DNA of 64,000 bases from DAOTVX01 sp034436015 (GTDB taxonomy: Bacteria > Chloroflexota > Anaerolineae > Anaerolineales > Villigracilaceae), in contig DAOTWG010000009.1 in the NCBI GenBank assembly GCA_034436015.1, forward strand, positions 124,001 through 188,000. The letters run 5' to 3'. Made by a program: the position numbers and the translations under genes. A model generated the notes under the pieces. The model ran no database searches, was not told the DNA's origin, and was given only the letters and a program-made list of their open reading frames with translations. Shown here one piece after another: positions 45,592-55,193 of this stretch; positions within the stretch are counted from its first letter, which is position 1; the number at the start of each line of letters is the position of its first letter.

Positions 45592-46719
45592 TCAGAACTT
45601 ATCCAAAATGCGCGCGGCGCGCCGCGTCCAGGAGTATCTCTGCGCCGCTTGGCGCGCGCGCTGACCAAGGGCTTGTCTGCGCGATTCGTTCTCCAACAAA
45701 GATTGTAACGCCTGTTCCCATGACTCAATCTCCTCCGGCGGACAGAACACAGCCATCGTCTCATCCAACACCTCGTGGAAGACCGGTAAATCGCTGGCGA
45801 GGATGGGACGTCCGGCAGCAAGATACTCGAACATTTTCATCGGGCTAGAGACCTGCGCCGAGTGTCCGCCGCCACTGGAAATGCCGATTTGGCGTCCATA
45901 AGGCATCAGGAGCACCTCCGCGGCGGCATGATAGAGAGGAAGTTGGACATGTTGTACGAAACCGGTAAAGGAAACGTTTGTCAAAGCGCGGCAAGCGGCT
46001 TCGTTCTGCCAGCGAGCGGCTTCTTCCGCCGATCCGCCCACCCACAGAAATTGCGACCGAGGAAACCGCGCAGCCAGCTCCAGGAACAGGTCGGCACCGC
46101 GCCCGCTGTAGAGGTTGCCGGCGCATAGAATCGTTGCGCGTTGCGGCAATCCCAGCAGATGACGAGCCGCGGGTGGCTCAGGCGTTTCTGCAAAGCGTTC
46201 GTAGTCCACGCCGTTGGGAGCAAGGACTGTTTCCGGCAAACGACCATACCGCCGACGAAGCGCCGACTCGAGCGCCGCGGTGATGATGACGAGTCTGCGG
46301 CGAGTCTTGGCCAGCAAGAACAGACGGAACCAGAACGGGCCAAAACGACCAGCCGGCAAATCGTGCATCTCTAGCAACACCGGCCAACCTAGCCAGGCGC
46401 CTAGCACGGCCGCCTGCAGAGGCCAGACGTAGAGCACATCCGGGCGGAGGTCGCGCGCCAGGAGCAACGCCTGCCAGAAGAAGGCGCGGCGCGCCCGAGT
46501 CCCCAGCCAGCGAATTTCGAAGGGAGCCGTTAGACCATAAAGGGCGGCCAATTCCTCCCAGGTAGGCGGCGATTGACCCTCGCTCAGAGCCGGGCGGCGC
46601 GGCACAAGCAAGGTCACATCATGGCCAAGTTGCTTCAGGGCGTGTGTGGCTTTCATCGCCTGAATGCTATTTGCAGCGTGACCAGGCACTCGCGAGGCTG
46701 AAATAGCAAGGATTTTCAT
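45592..46719 (-). CDS. GT4 family glycosyltransferase
   Basis: A 375-residue GT-B enzyme. The N-terminus MKILAISASRVPGHAANSIQ is the nucleotide-free half; the donor half contains ILCAGNLYSGRGADLFLELA and the acidic motif region in SSPMKMFEYLAAGRPILASD. Its ATG overlaps the flippase stop as ATGA, so the two are translated together and probably serve one surface polysaccharide. Donor and acceptor are unknown. Confidence 0.87.
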   Translation of the reverse strand: MKILAISASRVPGHAANSIQAMKATHALKQLGHDVTLLVPRRPALSEGQSPPTWEELAALYGLTAPFEIRWLGTRARRAFFWQALLLARDLRPDVLYVWPLQAAVLGAWLGWPVLLEMHDLPAGRFGPFWFRLFLLAKTRRRLVIITAALESALRRRYGRLPETVLAPNGVDYERFAETPEPPAARHLLGLPQRATILCAGNLYSGRGADLFLELAARFPRSQFLWVGGSAEEAARWQNEAACRALTNVSFTGFVQHVQLPLYHAAAEVLLMPYGRQIGISSGGGHSAQVSSPMKMFEYLAAGRPILASDLPVFHEVLDETMAVFCPPEEIESWEQALQSLLENESRRQALGQRARQAAQRYSWTRRAARILDKF

Positions 46720-48092
46720 TGTCTTCCCAACACAACACCCCTACTTCTGGCCCGCAGCTCCCACCAGCCGCGCCCCGCCAACCAGCCAATAGAGGCAACA
46801 AAGTAAGTCGAGAGAATACCGCCCAGCATCAGGTAACCGTAACGCGGAACCAGTGTGAAAAGAAGCGTTAGTTCGATGAGGCCAATAAGCAAAGCGACCA
46901 AGAGCGGATAGGATGGTTTGCCCAGAGCCAGGAAAAGCGGCCGATTCCATTGGAAAACGCTGGCGAAGCCATAGCCCAGGAGAAGAATCAACAGGAGTGG
47001 ATAGGCCGGCGCCGCATCTGCGCCATAAAGAAATGGAAGCAGCCGCCAACCAGCCAGGGTCAACCCGCCACCGACAAGCGCAACCAGGACGGCGGTCAAC
47101 AGGCTGACTCGCCTCAGCAAACGACGGGTAGCCGACCAATCCTGTTGCGCTACGGTATGCGTGATTTCTGCATAGGTCGGCCAGAGAAACGGCTCCAGGG
47201 GCAAGAGAATCAGATTAATGAGGCTCAATGCCACTTTGAAGTATCCTACTTCCCTCACGCTGAGCAAGGCGGCCAGGTAGAGAGGAATGTTATCGCGCGT
47301 GATCAAGTTGACCGTGCCGTTTAAGTTGGTATTCAGCAAAAAGGCAAACCACGAACGTTCCCGCCGCCAGGCGCGCACCGGCACGGTGAACCAGCGAGGG
47401 CCGAACAGGAGGCGCGCCTGTTGCGCTGCCTGCCAGGCCAAGCCTGCGCCGTTGACCGTCTTGCCGAGGGCGTACGCCAGGACAATGGCTTCAACCCCGC
47501 CACGTAGCAGGAACGCCAAGGCAATGACCATCAGGGTAACGATGCTGCTCGCGACGTTCCATCGCGCCAGAATATCAAAGCGGCGCGCCGTTTGCAGGAT
47601 GCCGGTCGAGGTCTCGGTGACCGCGTTCGTTAACAAAATAAGGCCGTAACAAAGAAACAAAGGAGCAACTTCGGGTTGTTTTGCCAGTGTGCGCGCCGCC
47701 CAGGGCGTGAGTACCGTCAGGACGAGGAAGGCAAGAAGCGAGGTCAGGGTTTCGATAAGCATGGCGGTTTTGGTCAACGCAGCCGCCTCGACGCGCGCGT
47801 CGCGCTCGAGGGCCTCGCCAGCATATTTCACCACTGCCTCGCTCATCCGAAAGGAAAGCAGGCGATTGATATTCGAGGCAAACATGATAATAGCCGTGAC
47901 CAACCCCCAGGCAGGCACGCCAATCAGGCGAACTGCCAGAATGCCCTGAAGGAAACTCAACGCCGCGCTCAGCGCGTTGCCACTGAAAAGATGAACACTG
48001 TTCCGAACCACGCGTTGCAGAAGCGGGTCAGCACGCCACGTGGTCCGGAGCCGCGACCAGAGATTCGCGCGAGGCTCAGGGGAACGACTCAA
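46716..48092 (-). CDS. Polysaccharide flippase (Wzx/MOP superfamily)
   Basis: A 458-residue membrane protein with 12 or more helices, starting in the typical way with a charged tail and VHLFSGNALSAALSFLQGIL. Repeats such as LLILTNAVTETSTGILQ and VGYFKVALSLINLILLPLEP match O-antigen/teichuronic flippases, which move lipid-linked oligosaccharide across the membrane. It is coupled to the following GT4 gene by an ATGA overlap, and a UDP-sugar epimerase gene lies 63 bases upstream. Confidence 0.88.
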   Translation of the reverse strand: MSRSPEPRANLWSRLRTTWRADPLLQRVVRNSVHLFSGNALSAALSFLQGILAVRLIGVPAWGLVTAIIMFASNINRLLSFRMSEAVVKYAGEALERDARVEAAALTKTAMLIETLTSLLAFLVLTVLTPWAARTLAKQPEVAPLFLCYGLILLTNAVTETSTGILQTARRFDILARWNVASSIVTLMVIALAFLLRGGVEAIVLAYALGKTVNGAGLAWQAAQQARLLFGPRWFTVPVRAWRRERSWFAFLLNTNLNGTVNLITRDNIPLYLAALLSVREVGYFKVALSLINLILLPLEPFLWPTYAEITHTVAQQDWSATRRLLRRVSLLTAVLVALVGGGLTLAGWRLLPFLYGADAAPAYPLLLILLLGYGFASVFQWNRPLFLALGKPSYPLLVALLIGLIELTLLFTLVPRYGYLMLGGILSTYFVASIGWLAGRGWWELRARSRGVVLGRQ

Positions 48093-48155
48093 GCAATCCC
48101 TCCGCGCTTGCGAAAATACCTACACATGGGGAAGCGTGCCCTCTCCGGTTTCTGT

Positions 48156-49142
48156 CTAGCCGCCGGTATGAATCTCCTTAACCCATGCTCGTTCAGTCTG
48201 ATACCAATGCACCAGTTCGGCCACACCGCGCTCCAGGTCATGTTGCGGTGACCAGCCCAGAAGAGCATGCGCTTTCGCCGTATCAGCCCAATTGGTCTGC
48301 ATGTCCGCTGGGTTAGGAGGGCCGTACTGTACCTTTGCTTTTTTGCCGATCAACCGTTCCAGCAAGGCGATTAAATCATTAACGGTGATCACCTCGTGCC
48401 CTCCGAGGTTGATAATTTCATACCCCAGCGGGCAAAGGGCGGCAATGGTTCCGTGCGCGATATCGTCCACATAGGTAAAACCTCGCGACTGGGAGCCATC
48501 GCCATAGACTTGCACCGGCCTCCCTTCGCAAATCCACTGCGTGAAGCGAAACATACTCATATCGGGTCTTCCGGCCGGGCCATAGACGGTGAAATAACGC
48601 ACCACAGTCACATCCAGATTACAGAGGGCGTGGTAGGCATGGGCCAAAGTTTCCGCTGCTTTCTTGCTGGCCGCGTAGGGTTGCAGCGGATGGCTACTAT
48701 CGGCGGTTTCCGGCGTTGGCAGAGGAGCATTCGCACCATAGACGCTCGAGGTGGAAGCCAGGACAAATTTCGGGATGCCCACTTGGCGGCAAAGCTCAAG
48801 CAGGTTGAGCGTGCCCATGACGTTTGTTTCGTAGAAAAGGTGGGGATTCGCAACGCTGGCGCGCACGCCAGCTCGCGCCGCCAGATGCAAGACAGCGTCA
48901 AAAGGGCGTTGCGAGGCGGCACGCCTCAGGTGTTCGATCAACACACAGTCGGCGATATCGGCCCGCAGAAACTCGAACCCGGGCCTAGTCTCCAGCCGCT
49001 GCAAGCGGTGCTCCTTCATGCGCACATCGTACGCGTCGTTCATGTTGTCCACGCCGAGCACAGTGTGCCCGGCCTCCAGGAGCAACTCGCTGACGCGATG
49101 CGCAATAAAACCGGCCGCGCCGGTGACAAGGTAATGAGCCAC
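48156..49142 (-). CDS. NAD-dependent epimerase, UDP-glucuronate 4-epimerase type
   Basis: About 328 residues of an extended SDR. NAD motif YLVTGAAGFIAHRVSELLL, then GVDNMNDAYDVRMKEHRLQR, the Ser region VLASTSSVYGANAPLP, the catalytic Tyr and Lys in YAASKKAAETLAH and the substrate loop FTVYGPAGRPDMSMFRFT. The D-N-x-N-D-x-Y-D and GRPDM-F-F patterns are those of UDP-glucuronate 4-epimerases. It would supply UDP-galacturonate to the neighbouring glycan genes. The start is uncertain: GTG at 49142 (VAHYLVTGAAGF) fits the family best, though no clear ribosome binding site precedes it; the frame is open to 49250. Confidence 0.85.
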   Translation of the reverse strand: MAHYLVTGAAGFIAHRVSELLLEAGHTVLGVDNMNDAYDVRMKEHRLQRLETRPGFEFLRADIADCVLIEHLRRAASQRPFDAVLHLAARAGVRASVANPHLFYETNVMGTLNLLELCRQVGIPKFVLASTSSVYGANAPLPTPETADSSHPLQPYAASKKAAETLAHAYHALCNLDVTVVRYFTVYGPAGRPDMSMFRFTQWICEGRPVQVYGDGSQSRGFTYVDDIAHGTIAALCPLGYEIINLGGHEVITVNDLIALLERLIGKKAKVQYGPPNPADMQTNWADTAKAHALLGWSPQHDLERGVAELVHWYQTERAWVKEIHTGG

Positions 49143-49205
49143 GGCACAATTTTGCCCGAATTCAGCGTTTCCTGCAAGAGGAGGACACCCCCACAAACAA
49201 CCCAT

Positions 49206-49251
49206 CTCCCAAAAGATAAACCGTGGGGCTGCTCCGCCGAGTCGCCCCACG
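49206..49251 (-). terminator. Terminator downstream of clpC
   Basis: CGTGGGGC (49222-49229) pairs perfectly with GCCCCACG (49244-49251) across a 14-base loop. On the minus strand it is followed by GGTTTATCTTTT. It lies 26 bases beyond the clpC stop. Confidence 0.6.
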
Positions 49252-49276
49252 CTACACTTCGATCACGCGTATCCCA

Positions 49277-51784
49277 TCACGCGGGCGGAGCAAGCAAAGA
49301 CGGCGCCGCGGTCTCCGCTTCCACTTGCCTGAGGACAATATCTGCCTCCTCGCCGGAATCGGCAGACAGAGTCGTGACATCCACCAGAATACTGTCGCCG
49401 GCATGGAAGCGGCCCGCGAGCATGGCATCTGCTAATGGATCTTCTATCTTTTGTTGGATCAGGCGTCGCAGCGGGCGAGCGCCCATTTCGGGATCATAGC
49501 CTCGCTCGGCCAACAGATCGAGCGCACCATCGGCGGCCTGCAAGGAAATCGCGTGCTCCTTCAAGCGCTCGGTGACCTTATCCAGTTCGAGGACAACGAT
49601 TTTGCGGATGTCCTCCTTGTTGAGAGCGCGGAAGACAATCACAGCATCCACGCGATTGATAAACTCTGGACGGAACACGCGCTTGAGCGACTCGGTCAAT
49701 TTCTTGCGCATCTCTTCGTAGGTCAACCGTTCTTCCATCTTTGCCTCGCGCTTGAGGGGGAAGCCCAATTGCGTATTCCGTCGTATCTCCTCTGCGCCGA
49801 CGTTGGAGGTCATGACGATAATCGCATTACGGAAGTTCACCTGACGGCCCTTAGCGTCCGAAAGATGTCCTTCCTCCATAATTTGCAGAAGCAGGTTATG
49901 CACTTCAGAGTGCGCCTTTTCCACCTCATCGAAGACGACGATCGAATAGGGGCGGCGACGCAATGCCTCAGTCAACTGGCCAGCGTCTTCGTAACCAATA
50001 TACCCGGGCGGCGCGCCGACCAGACGGCTGCCGGTGTGTCGCTCGGTGAACTCCGACATATCCAACTGGATGAGGGCATCTTCACTGCCAAACATAAAAC
50101 GGGCGAGCGCCTTCGTCAGTTCTGTCTTGCCAACGCCGGTCGGGCCTAGGAAGATGAACGATCCGATCGGTCGGCGCGGGTCTTTGAGCCCGGCGCGCGC
50201 TCTCCGCACCGCTTTGGCAATGGCATAGATGGCCTCATCCTGCCCAACGATGTGTTTTTTGAGCTCCTCCTCCATGCGCAACAGGCGCTCGGATTCCTCC
50301 TCGGCCATTTGCATGACCGGCACGCCGGTCCACATGGAGACCACCTCAGCAATGTCGGCAGCCGTGACAACGGGGCTGGTAGCGCGCTCCCAGCCGCTCT
50401 TCAGTTGCCAGAGCTGCTCGTTCAGTTCCGCCTCCTGCGCGTCCCAGTAACGCACGTCTTCTATCTTTCCCTCTTCTTGCGCCAGGACGCGGTTGGCGCG
50501 GACTTGCTTCAGGCGTGTGTAAATCTCTTTCGCCGAAGTCGCCGAGCCCGATTTGTACATACGCACGCGCGAGGCGGCTTCGTCAATCAGGTCAATCGCT
50601 TTGTCGGGAAGGAAGCGGTCAGAAACGTATCGGGCCGAGAGACGAGCCGCTGCTTCCAGCGCCTCGTCCGAAATGACCAGGTGGTGATGCTCTTCGTACA
50701 TGCGGCGAATGCCTTTAAGGATCTCTATCGTCTCCTCCACCGTTGGCTCGCTGACCAGGATAGGCTGGAATCGGCGCTCCAAGGCGGCATCGGTCTCAAT
50801 GTGTTTTCGATACTCATCCAACGTGGTGGCGCCAATGCACTGGAGTTCGCCGCGCGAGAGTGCCGGTTTGAGGATGTTTGCCGCGTCCACTGCCGAGCCA
50901 GCGGCTCCGGCTCCGACCAGCATGTGGAATTCGTCAATGAACAGAATGGCGCGGGTTTGCTTGAGTTCGTCAATAACGCGCTTCAACCGCTCCTCGAATT
51001 GGCCGCGATACATGGTGCCGGCCACCAGGGAACCCACGTCCAGTTTAAGGACGCGTTTATTCAGAAGCGGCGCCGGAACATCGCCTTCCACAATCCGTTG
51101 CGCTAGCCCTTCGACGATAGCTGTCTTACCGACGCCCGGCTCGCCGATGAGCGCCGGGTTGTTCTTGGTGCGGCGCGCCAGAATTTGAATCACGCGCTCA
51201 ATTTCCATCTGGCGGCCAATGACCGGATCGAGTTTTCCTTCCTCGGCCAGAGCTGTGAGGTCGGTCGCCAGTTGATCAACGAGTGGAGTCTTGGCCTCCT
51301 GCTTGGATGATCGTCCCCCCTCCGGGACAAGGGAGAATCCTGCGCCGCCTCCTTCCTGGAGGACGCGCCGCACCTGGCGACGAATTTGCTCCTCCGTCAC
51401 GCCAAGCCGGCGCAGAACGATCGCGGCGTTGCCATTGGCGCGATTCAAAGCGAGCAACAAATGCTCGGTGCCGATGTAATGATGCCCCATTTTTTGCGCT
51501 TCCTCCAGCGCCATTTCCAACACCATTTGCGTATCGGGGCCCAGTTCGATGTGGCCGCCCGTATAGCGCCCTTCCCCGCTCACACGCAGAATCATTTCGC
51601 GCACCCGCTGGATTTCCAGCCCAAGTTCGCGCAGGACGCGACTAGCAACGCCGCCATCCTCGGTCATCAACGCCAGAAGCAAGTGCTCTGTACCAATCAA
51701 CCCGACCCGAGCGCGCTCGGCTTCCATATGCGCTAAAGAAAGCACGCGCCGCGCCCGCTGGGTAAACCGCTCTAAACTCGCCAT
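49277..51784 (-). CDS. clpC: ClpC/ClpA-type AAA+ unfoldase
   Basis: An 835-residue Hsp100 protein. Two N-terminal Clp repeats (LIGTEHLLLALMTEDGG and YIGTEHLLLALNRANGN), a first AAA+ domain with LIGEPGVGKTAIVEGLA, a middle segment of the ClpC type around ARRTKNNPALI to RYWDAQEAELNEQL, and a second AAA+ domain with FLGPTGVGKTELTKALA. It should unfold proteins for ClpP. AGGAGAG precedes the ATG at 51784. The C-terminal 25 residues are Ala/Glu/Pro-rich. Confidence 0.93.
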   Translation of the reverse strand: MASLERFTQRARRVLSLAHMEAERARVGLIGTEHLLLALMTEDGGVASRVLRELGLEIQRVREMILRVSGEGRYTGGHIELGPDTQMVLEMALEEAQKMGHHYIGTEHLLLALNRANGNAAIVLRRLGVTEEQIRRQVRRVLQEGGGAGFSLVPEGGRSSKQEAKTPLVDQLATDLTALAEEGKLDPVIGRQMEIERVIQILARRTKNNPALIGEPGVGKTAIVEGLAQRIVEGDVPAPLLNKRVLKLDVGSLVAGTMYRGQFEERLKRVIDELKQTRAILFIDEFHMLVGAGAAGSAVDAANILKPALSRGELQCIGATTLDEYRKHIETDAALERRFQPILVSEPTVEETIEILKGIRRMYEEHHHLVISDEALEAAARLSARYVSDRFLPDKAIDLIDEAASRVRMYKSGSATSAKEIYTRLKQVRANRVLAQEEGKIEDVRYWDAQEAELNEQLWQLKSGWERATSPVVTAADIAEVVSMWTGVPVMQMAEEESERLLRMEEELKKHIVGQDEAIYAIAKAVRRARAGLKDPRRPIGSFIFLGPTGVGKTELTKALARFMFGSEDALIQLDMSEFTERHTGSRLVGAPPGYIGYEDAGQLTEALRRRPYSIVVFDEVEKAHSEVHNLLLQIMEEGHLSDAKGRQVNFRNAIIVMTSNVGAEEIRRNTQLGFPLKREAKMEERLTYEEMRKKLTESLKRVFRPEFINRVDAVIVFRALNKEDIRKIVVLELDKVTERLKEHAISLQAADGALDLLAERGYDPEMGARPLRRLIQQKIEDPLADAMLAGRFHAGDSILVDVTTLSADSGEEADIVLRQVEAETAAPSLLAPPA

Positions 51785-52280
51785 AAGGCTCTCCTGTTCC
51801 TAGTACAAGTCCAACTCTCTCTTACATCCTTCTTGTTTCTCCGGCTGGATTTTCGAATCTGCCTTGTCGCAGACATTCATTAGAAAAATCCATCGCAATT
51901 ATCTGCAAGCCATCTTGCGCACTCCACGCAGTCTCCGCCAGCAACTCGGCTCCCGTCTCACCCGGCGCTCGCTCCGGCGGCCTCTCGAGTCTCCGCGCCG
52001 CGATGCCTTTTGTACCAACAACCGTATATCCTTGGCTTACAATGGATTCTACCAAAAAGTAAGCCCGTTATCGTATGAAAATGATTAGAGTTTTCGTAAG
52101 CAAAGGAATATTCCGATTTGTAGGTGACTCCTGCAAAAGGCTCGTTTTCCCCTGAGCACCGGGGCTCCGTATTCTCCGTAGCGGGCCTTCGTAGTGAATG
52201 CATGGATCTGCCACCCTTATGACAACCGTGTCGTTCCCTGCAGACAATACGCATCATCGTCGCTCGAGCGAGAAAGAGAT
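51785..52280. other. Divergent intergenic region between clpC and the histidine kinase
   Basis: No gene is supported. Short overlapping frames on both strands lack ribosome binding sites. It must hold the clpC promoter on the minus strand, but I see no clear -10/-35 pair. Confidence 0.5.
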
Positions 52281-52307
52281 TTCACGTTACGGAACCTACA
52301 GTATAAT
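52281..52307 (+). promoter_or_regulatory. Promoter of the histidine kinase gene
   Basis: TTCACG at 52281 and perfect TATAAT at 52302-52307 with 15-base spacing. The expected transcript starts about 20 bases before the ATG at 52333, which argues against the earlier in-frame starts. Confidence 0.5.
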
Positions 52308-52332
52308 GAAATCGCAAAACAGTGAGGGTCCT

Positions 52333-53601
52333 ATGGCCGAAGCCGAGATGACATACCGACGTCAGATGGAACGCCTTTTGGAAATCAGCCGATCGCTGAG
52401 CGCGGCATTGGATTTGGAGCCGTTTCTCCAGACCGTTATCTCTGCCGCGGCAGAGTTGACAGGAAGCGAGGTCGCCTCCATTCTGGAATTAGAAAGCGGA
52501 AGCGAATACTTGCGTTTTCTAGCAGCGCCTTGGTTCCATCGCGATTCCCTAAAGAACGTCCGCGTGCCGTTGCAAGCCAGCATTGCCGGCTGGGTCTATC
52601 AAAACGCAAAGGCTGTCGTAGTGCCCGACACCGGCGCAGAGAAGCGTCACTTTAAAGGCGCCGATGAAGCCGCCGACTTTCACACCCGTTCTCTCCTCGC
52701 GATGCCTATTATCTATAAAGGCGAAACGCTTGGGGTGCTGGAAGCAGTCAACAAGATGGAAGATGCCGCTTACACAACGGAGGACTTCAAAGTCATGGAA
52801 ACCCTCGCCGCGCAGGCCGCAGTAGCGATTCAAAACGCGCGTTTGGTAGAACAAGCGCGTCGCGCGATTGACGAACTGCGAGAACTGGACCGCATGAAGA
52901 GCGATTTCATCTCTGTTGCCTCGCACGAACTGCGAACGCCTCTTGGTTTGATCCTCGGACACGCCACCTTCTTGCGCGAGGTGGTCGCGGAGGAGCAACG
53001 CCAGGAAGTGGATATTATTCTTCGCAGTGCAATGCGGCTGAAGGAAATTGTGGACAACCTCGCCAACATGGATAATGTCCAGCGCGGCGTGGCCAGCCTG
53101 CGCAAACGCACCGTATCCATTAAACGGATTGTCGAGGAGGTGGTAACCTCCTTCAGGGAAGAGGCGCGCCGCAAGCGGATTGTCTTGAGCGCGAAGACCG
53201 GCCCAGATGACCTGAAGATCGAGGGCGATGCATCCAAGATTGCCATCGCTCTTGGCAATCTCGTCAAGAATGCCATCACGTTCACCAACGCCGGAGGACA
53301 CGTCTTTGTCACCGCCGAACAAATTCCCGGTTACGTCAAGGTCTCGGTCATTGACGATGGCATCGGCATTCCGGCCAAGGACTTGCCGCACATTTTTGAA
53401 CGTTTCTACCAGGTAGAGTCACATCTCACGCGCAAGCACGGCGGCATGGGGCTCGGGCTTTCGGTAGCCAAAGTCATGGTGGAAATGCATCGCGGGAGAA
53501 TCTGGGCGGAAAGCATGGAAGGCAAGGGGAGCAACTTTACATTCATCCTGCCGCTCGATTTGGACCAAGCCAGCGCAGCCAGTAAAGTATTCTTACCCTA
53601 G
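52333..53601 (+). CDS. GAF-domain sensor histidine kinase
   Basis: A 422-residue soluble kinase. GAF domain at about 15-170 (LLEISRSLSAALDLEPFLQT to AVAIQNARLVEQ), a HisKA domain with FISVASHELRTPLGLILGHA (His 198) and the ATPase core with NLVKNAITFTNAGG, VIDDGIGIPAKDL and GGMGLGLSVAKVMVEMH. No membrane segment, so the signal is intracellular. No response regulator gene is next to it. The start is set by GAGGG before the ATG and by the promoter just upstream. The PfkB gene follows after 5 bases. Confidence 0.9.
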   Translation: MAEAEMTYRRQMERLLEISRSLSAALDLEPFLQTVISAAAELTGSEVASILELESGSEYLRFLAAPWFHRDSLKNVRVPLQASIAGWVYQNAKAVVVPDTGAEKRHFKGADEAADFHTRSLLAMPIIYKGETLGVLEAVNKMEDAAYTTEDFKVMETLAAQAAVAIQNARLVEQARRAIDELRELDRMKSDFISVASHELRTPLGLILGHATFLREVVAEEQRQEVDIILRSAMRLKEIVDNLANMDNVQRGVASLRKRTVSIKRIVEEVVTSFREEARRKRIVLSAKTGPDDLKIEGDASKIAIALGNLVKNAITFTNAGGHVFVTAEQIPGYVKVSVIDDGIGIPAKDLPHIFERFYQVESHLTRKHGGMGLGLSVAKVMVEMHRGRIWAESMEGKGSNFTFILPLDLDQASAASKVFLP

Positions 53602-53606
53602 AGGAA

Positions 53607-54593
53607 ATGTCCCCTTCCCTTGTCATCGCTGGTCATCTGAACCGCGAGTTTATTCTGCCACTGGCCGGTCGTCCACTCTTCGACGCGCCGGGCGGCAGTC
53701 TGCTCTATGCAGGGGTAGGCGCGGCCATCTGGACCAGAGATGTTGGTCTGCTGGGACGGGTAGGGGAAGACTACCCTCAAGCCTGGCTAGGGATGCTCGA
53801 ACAGGCCGGCTTGGATACGTGCGGGATTCGCATTCTACCCCATCCTCTCGATGTGCGCGCTTTCTACGCCTGGCTGGATGCGCAAACCGTCGAAACAGAC
53901 CATCCGACGGCACATTTTGCGCGCCTCCGCCTGTCGTTCCCAAGAGGATTATTGGGGTATCGTCCTGTTCAGGCGAATGAAAGCGGCTTCCCCTCTCCCG
54001 CCTCGCCGCGCCCGGAGGACATACCGGCCGAATACCGCACCACATCGGCCGCGCACATTTGTCCCATGGATGCGCCAAGCACAAGCCGATTGCTGGCCGC
54101 TTTCCAGGAAAACAACAGCCCGCTTTTGACTCTGGATGTTCCTCCCTCCATCTCTGGGGAAACATGGCATCCTCTTTTGTACAATCTGGCGGCTTTCCTC
54201 CCCTCGGAGCAAACGATACGCGCCCTTTGCGCAGGCAAGACGGAGGATCTTTGGGAAATGATGGAAGAAATTGCCTCGCACGGGTGCGCGAGCGTAGTCG
54301 TTCGTCGGAATACAGGCGGTCAGATGGTATACGATGCAGCAACACGCCGTCGTTGGGAGGTGCCCCCTTATCCTGCTCGCTTGGCCGACCCGACCGGCGC
54401 CGGAGATTCGTTCTGCGGTGGTTTCTTGGCCGGCCTCTTGAAGACCGGCGATGTACTCCAGGCAGTTCTCTACGGCAACATTTCCACGTCTCTGACCGTG
54501 GAGGGAAGCGGCGCGTTGTACGCGTTAGAGGCCTTGCCCGCTCTGGCTTCGGCCCGCCTAGAGGCCTTGCGTTCTCTCGCGCGTCTAGTATAG
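53607..54593 (+). CDS. PfkB family carbohydrate kinase
   Basis: A 328-residue ribokinase-fold protein. It begins LVIAGHLNREFILPLAGRP, with GGSLLYAGVGAAIWTRDVGL and the C-terminal signature LADPTGAGDSFCGGFLAGLL, where GAGD forms the anion hole and holds the catalytic Asp. Middle parts are shorter and divergent from known sugar kinases, so the substrate is open. It follows the histidine kinase gene at 5 bases and is likely cotranscribed. Confidence 0.87.
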   Translation: MSPSLVIAGHLNREFILPLAGRPLFDAPGGSLLYAGVGAAIWTRDVGLLGRVGEDYPQAWLGMLEQAGLDTCGIRILPHPLDVRAFYAWLDAQTVETDHPTAHFARLRLSFPRGLLGYRPVQANESGFPSPASPRPEDIPAEYRTTSAAHICPMDAPSTSRLLAAFQENNSPLLTLDVPPSISGETWHPLLYNLAAFLPSEQTIRALCAGKTEDLWEMMEEIASHGCASVVVRRNTGGQMVYDAATRRRWEVPPYPARLADPTGAGDSFCGGFLAGLLKTGDVLQAVLYGNISTSLTVEGSGALYALEALPALASARLEALRSLARLV

Positions 54594-54708
54594 GCACGCG
54601 TCGCATCGTGCGCGCAAACGTTGCCAAAAGGCGAGCGGCAAACCAAAGGCAACCGGTAATCTTGACCGTCCTACGCACCTTTTGGTGGAAACACAGGGGA
54701 AAACTCTC

Positions 54709-54737
54709 TTGTCAAAGGCCTCAACCTAGACTATAAT
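54709..54737 (+). promoter_or_regulatory. Promoter of the tRNA-Val gene
   Basis: TTGTCA (54709-54714), a 17-base spacer and TATAAT (54732-54737), 13 bases before the mature tRNA. Confidence 0.8.
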
Positions 54738-54750
54738 CTCTTTTATACCA

Positions 54751-54824
54751 GGGCGCGTAGCTCAGTTGGTCAGAGCGCATCACTCACATTGATGAGGTCG
54801 GGGGTTCGAGCCCCTCCGCGCCCA
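54751..54824 (+). tRNA. tRNA-Val (anticodon CAC)
   Basis: A 74-base cloverleaf. The acceptor stem GGGCGCG pairs with CGCGCCC, the D arm is GCTC/GAGC, and the anticodon stem CATCA/TGATG holds loop CTCACAT with anticodon CAC. The T arm has GTTCGAG in the usual place. The discriminator is A and CCA is not encoded. It marks the border between ordinary chromosome and the accessory region to its right. Confidence 0.95.
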
Positions 54825-54837
54825 CAGGATTAAAAGC

Positions 54838-54861
54838 GAATACGCCATTGCTGGCGTATTC
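54838..54861. repeat. Hairpin just after tRNA-Val
   Basis: GAATACGCCA and TGGCGTATTC form a perfect 10-base inverted repeat with loop TTGC, starting 13 bases after the tRNA. No T run follows. It may process or end the tRNA transcript, or belong to an island boundary. Confidence 0.5.
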
Positions 54862-55035
54862 GGCTGGCGTCTTGAACCCGGCTTCTGACCTGGAAATAGT
54901 GAGCGCTCATTTCTTTGTCTGGTGGCTTACCAGCCGACTGGAGATCTCCGGCAGGCTATCCGCCCGCCAGAGAGAGATCGTCGGGAGTCGGACTCAGGAC
55001 GCCAAAATTGTACCACATAGCGGAGTCGCCAACAT

Positions 55036-55170
55036 ATGGCCAAGGATGAATTCGGAAAATCGGCAGGAGTAATTGCACTCATGTTGGTGTTGGTTGCGAT
55101 TGCAGCCAGCAATCCCCATCAATGGGTCAAGGCCCTGTTGACTTGGCTTGGCGGCTTCTTGGGACACTGA
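55036..55170 (+). CDS. 44-residue membrane microprotein
   Basis: A short frame below usual gene-calling limits: a charged start MAKDEFGKS, one hydrophobic helix (GVIALMLVLVAIAAS) and an amphipathic Trp-containing tail (WVKALLTWLGGFLGH). GGAG lies about 10 bases before the ATG, and the following HTH gene starts 23 bases after its stop on the same strand, as in an operon. The single helix plus amphipathic tail and the lysozyme gene 2.4 kb on allow a holin-like or small-toxin role, but nothing proves it. Confidence 0.5.
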   Translation: MAKDEFGKSAGVIALMLVLVAIAASNPHQWVKALLTWLGGFLGH

Positions 55171-55193
55171 TTGCAACACAAGGGAGTCTGAGC

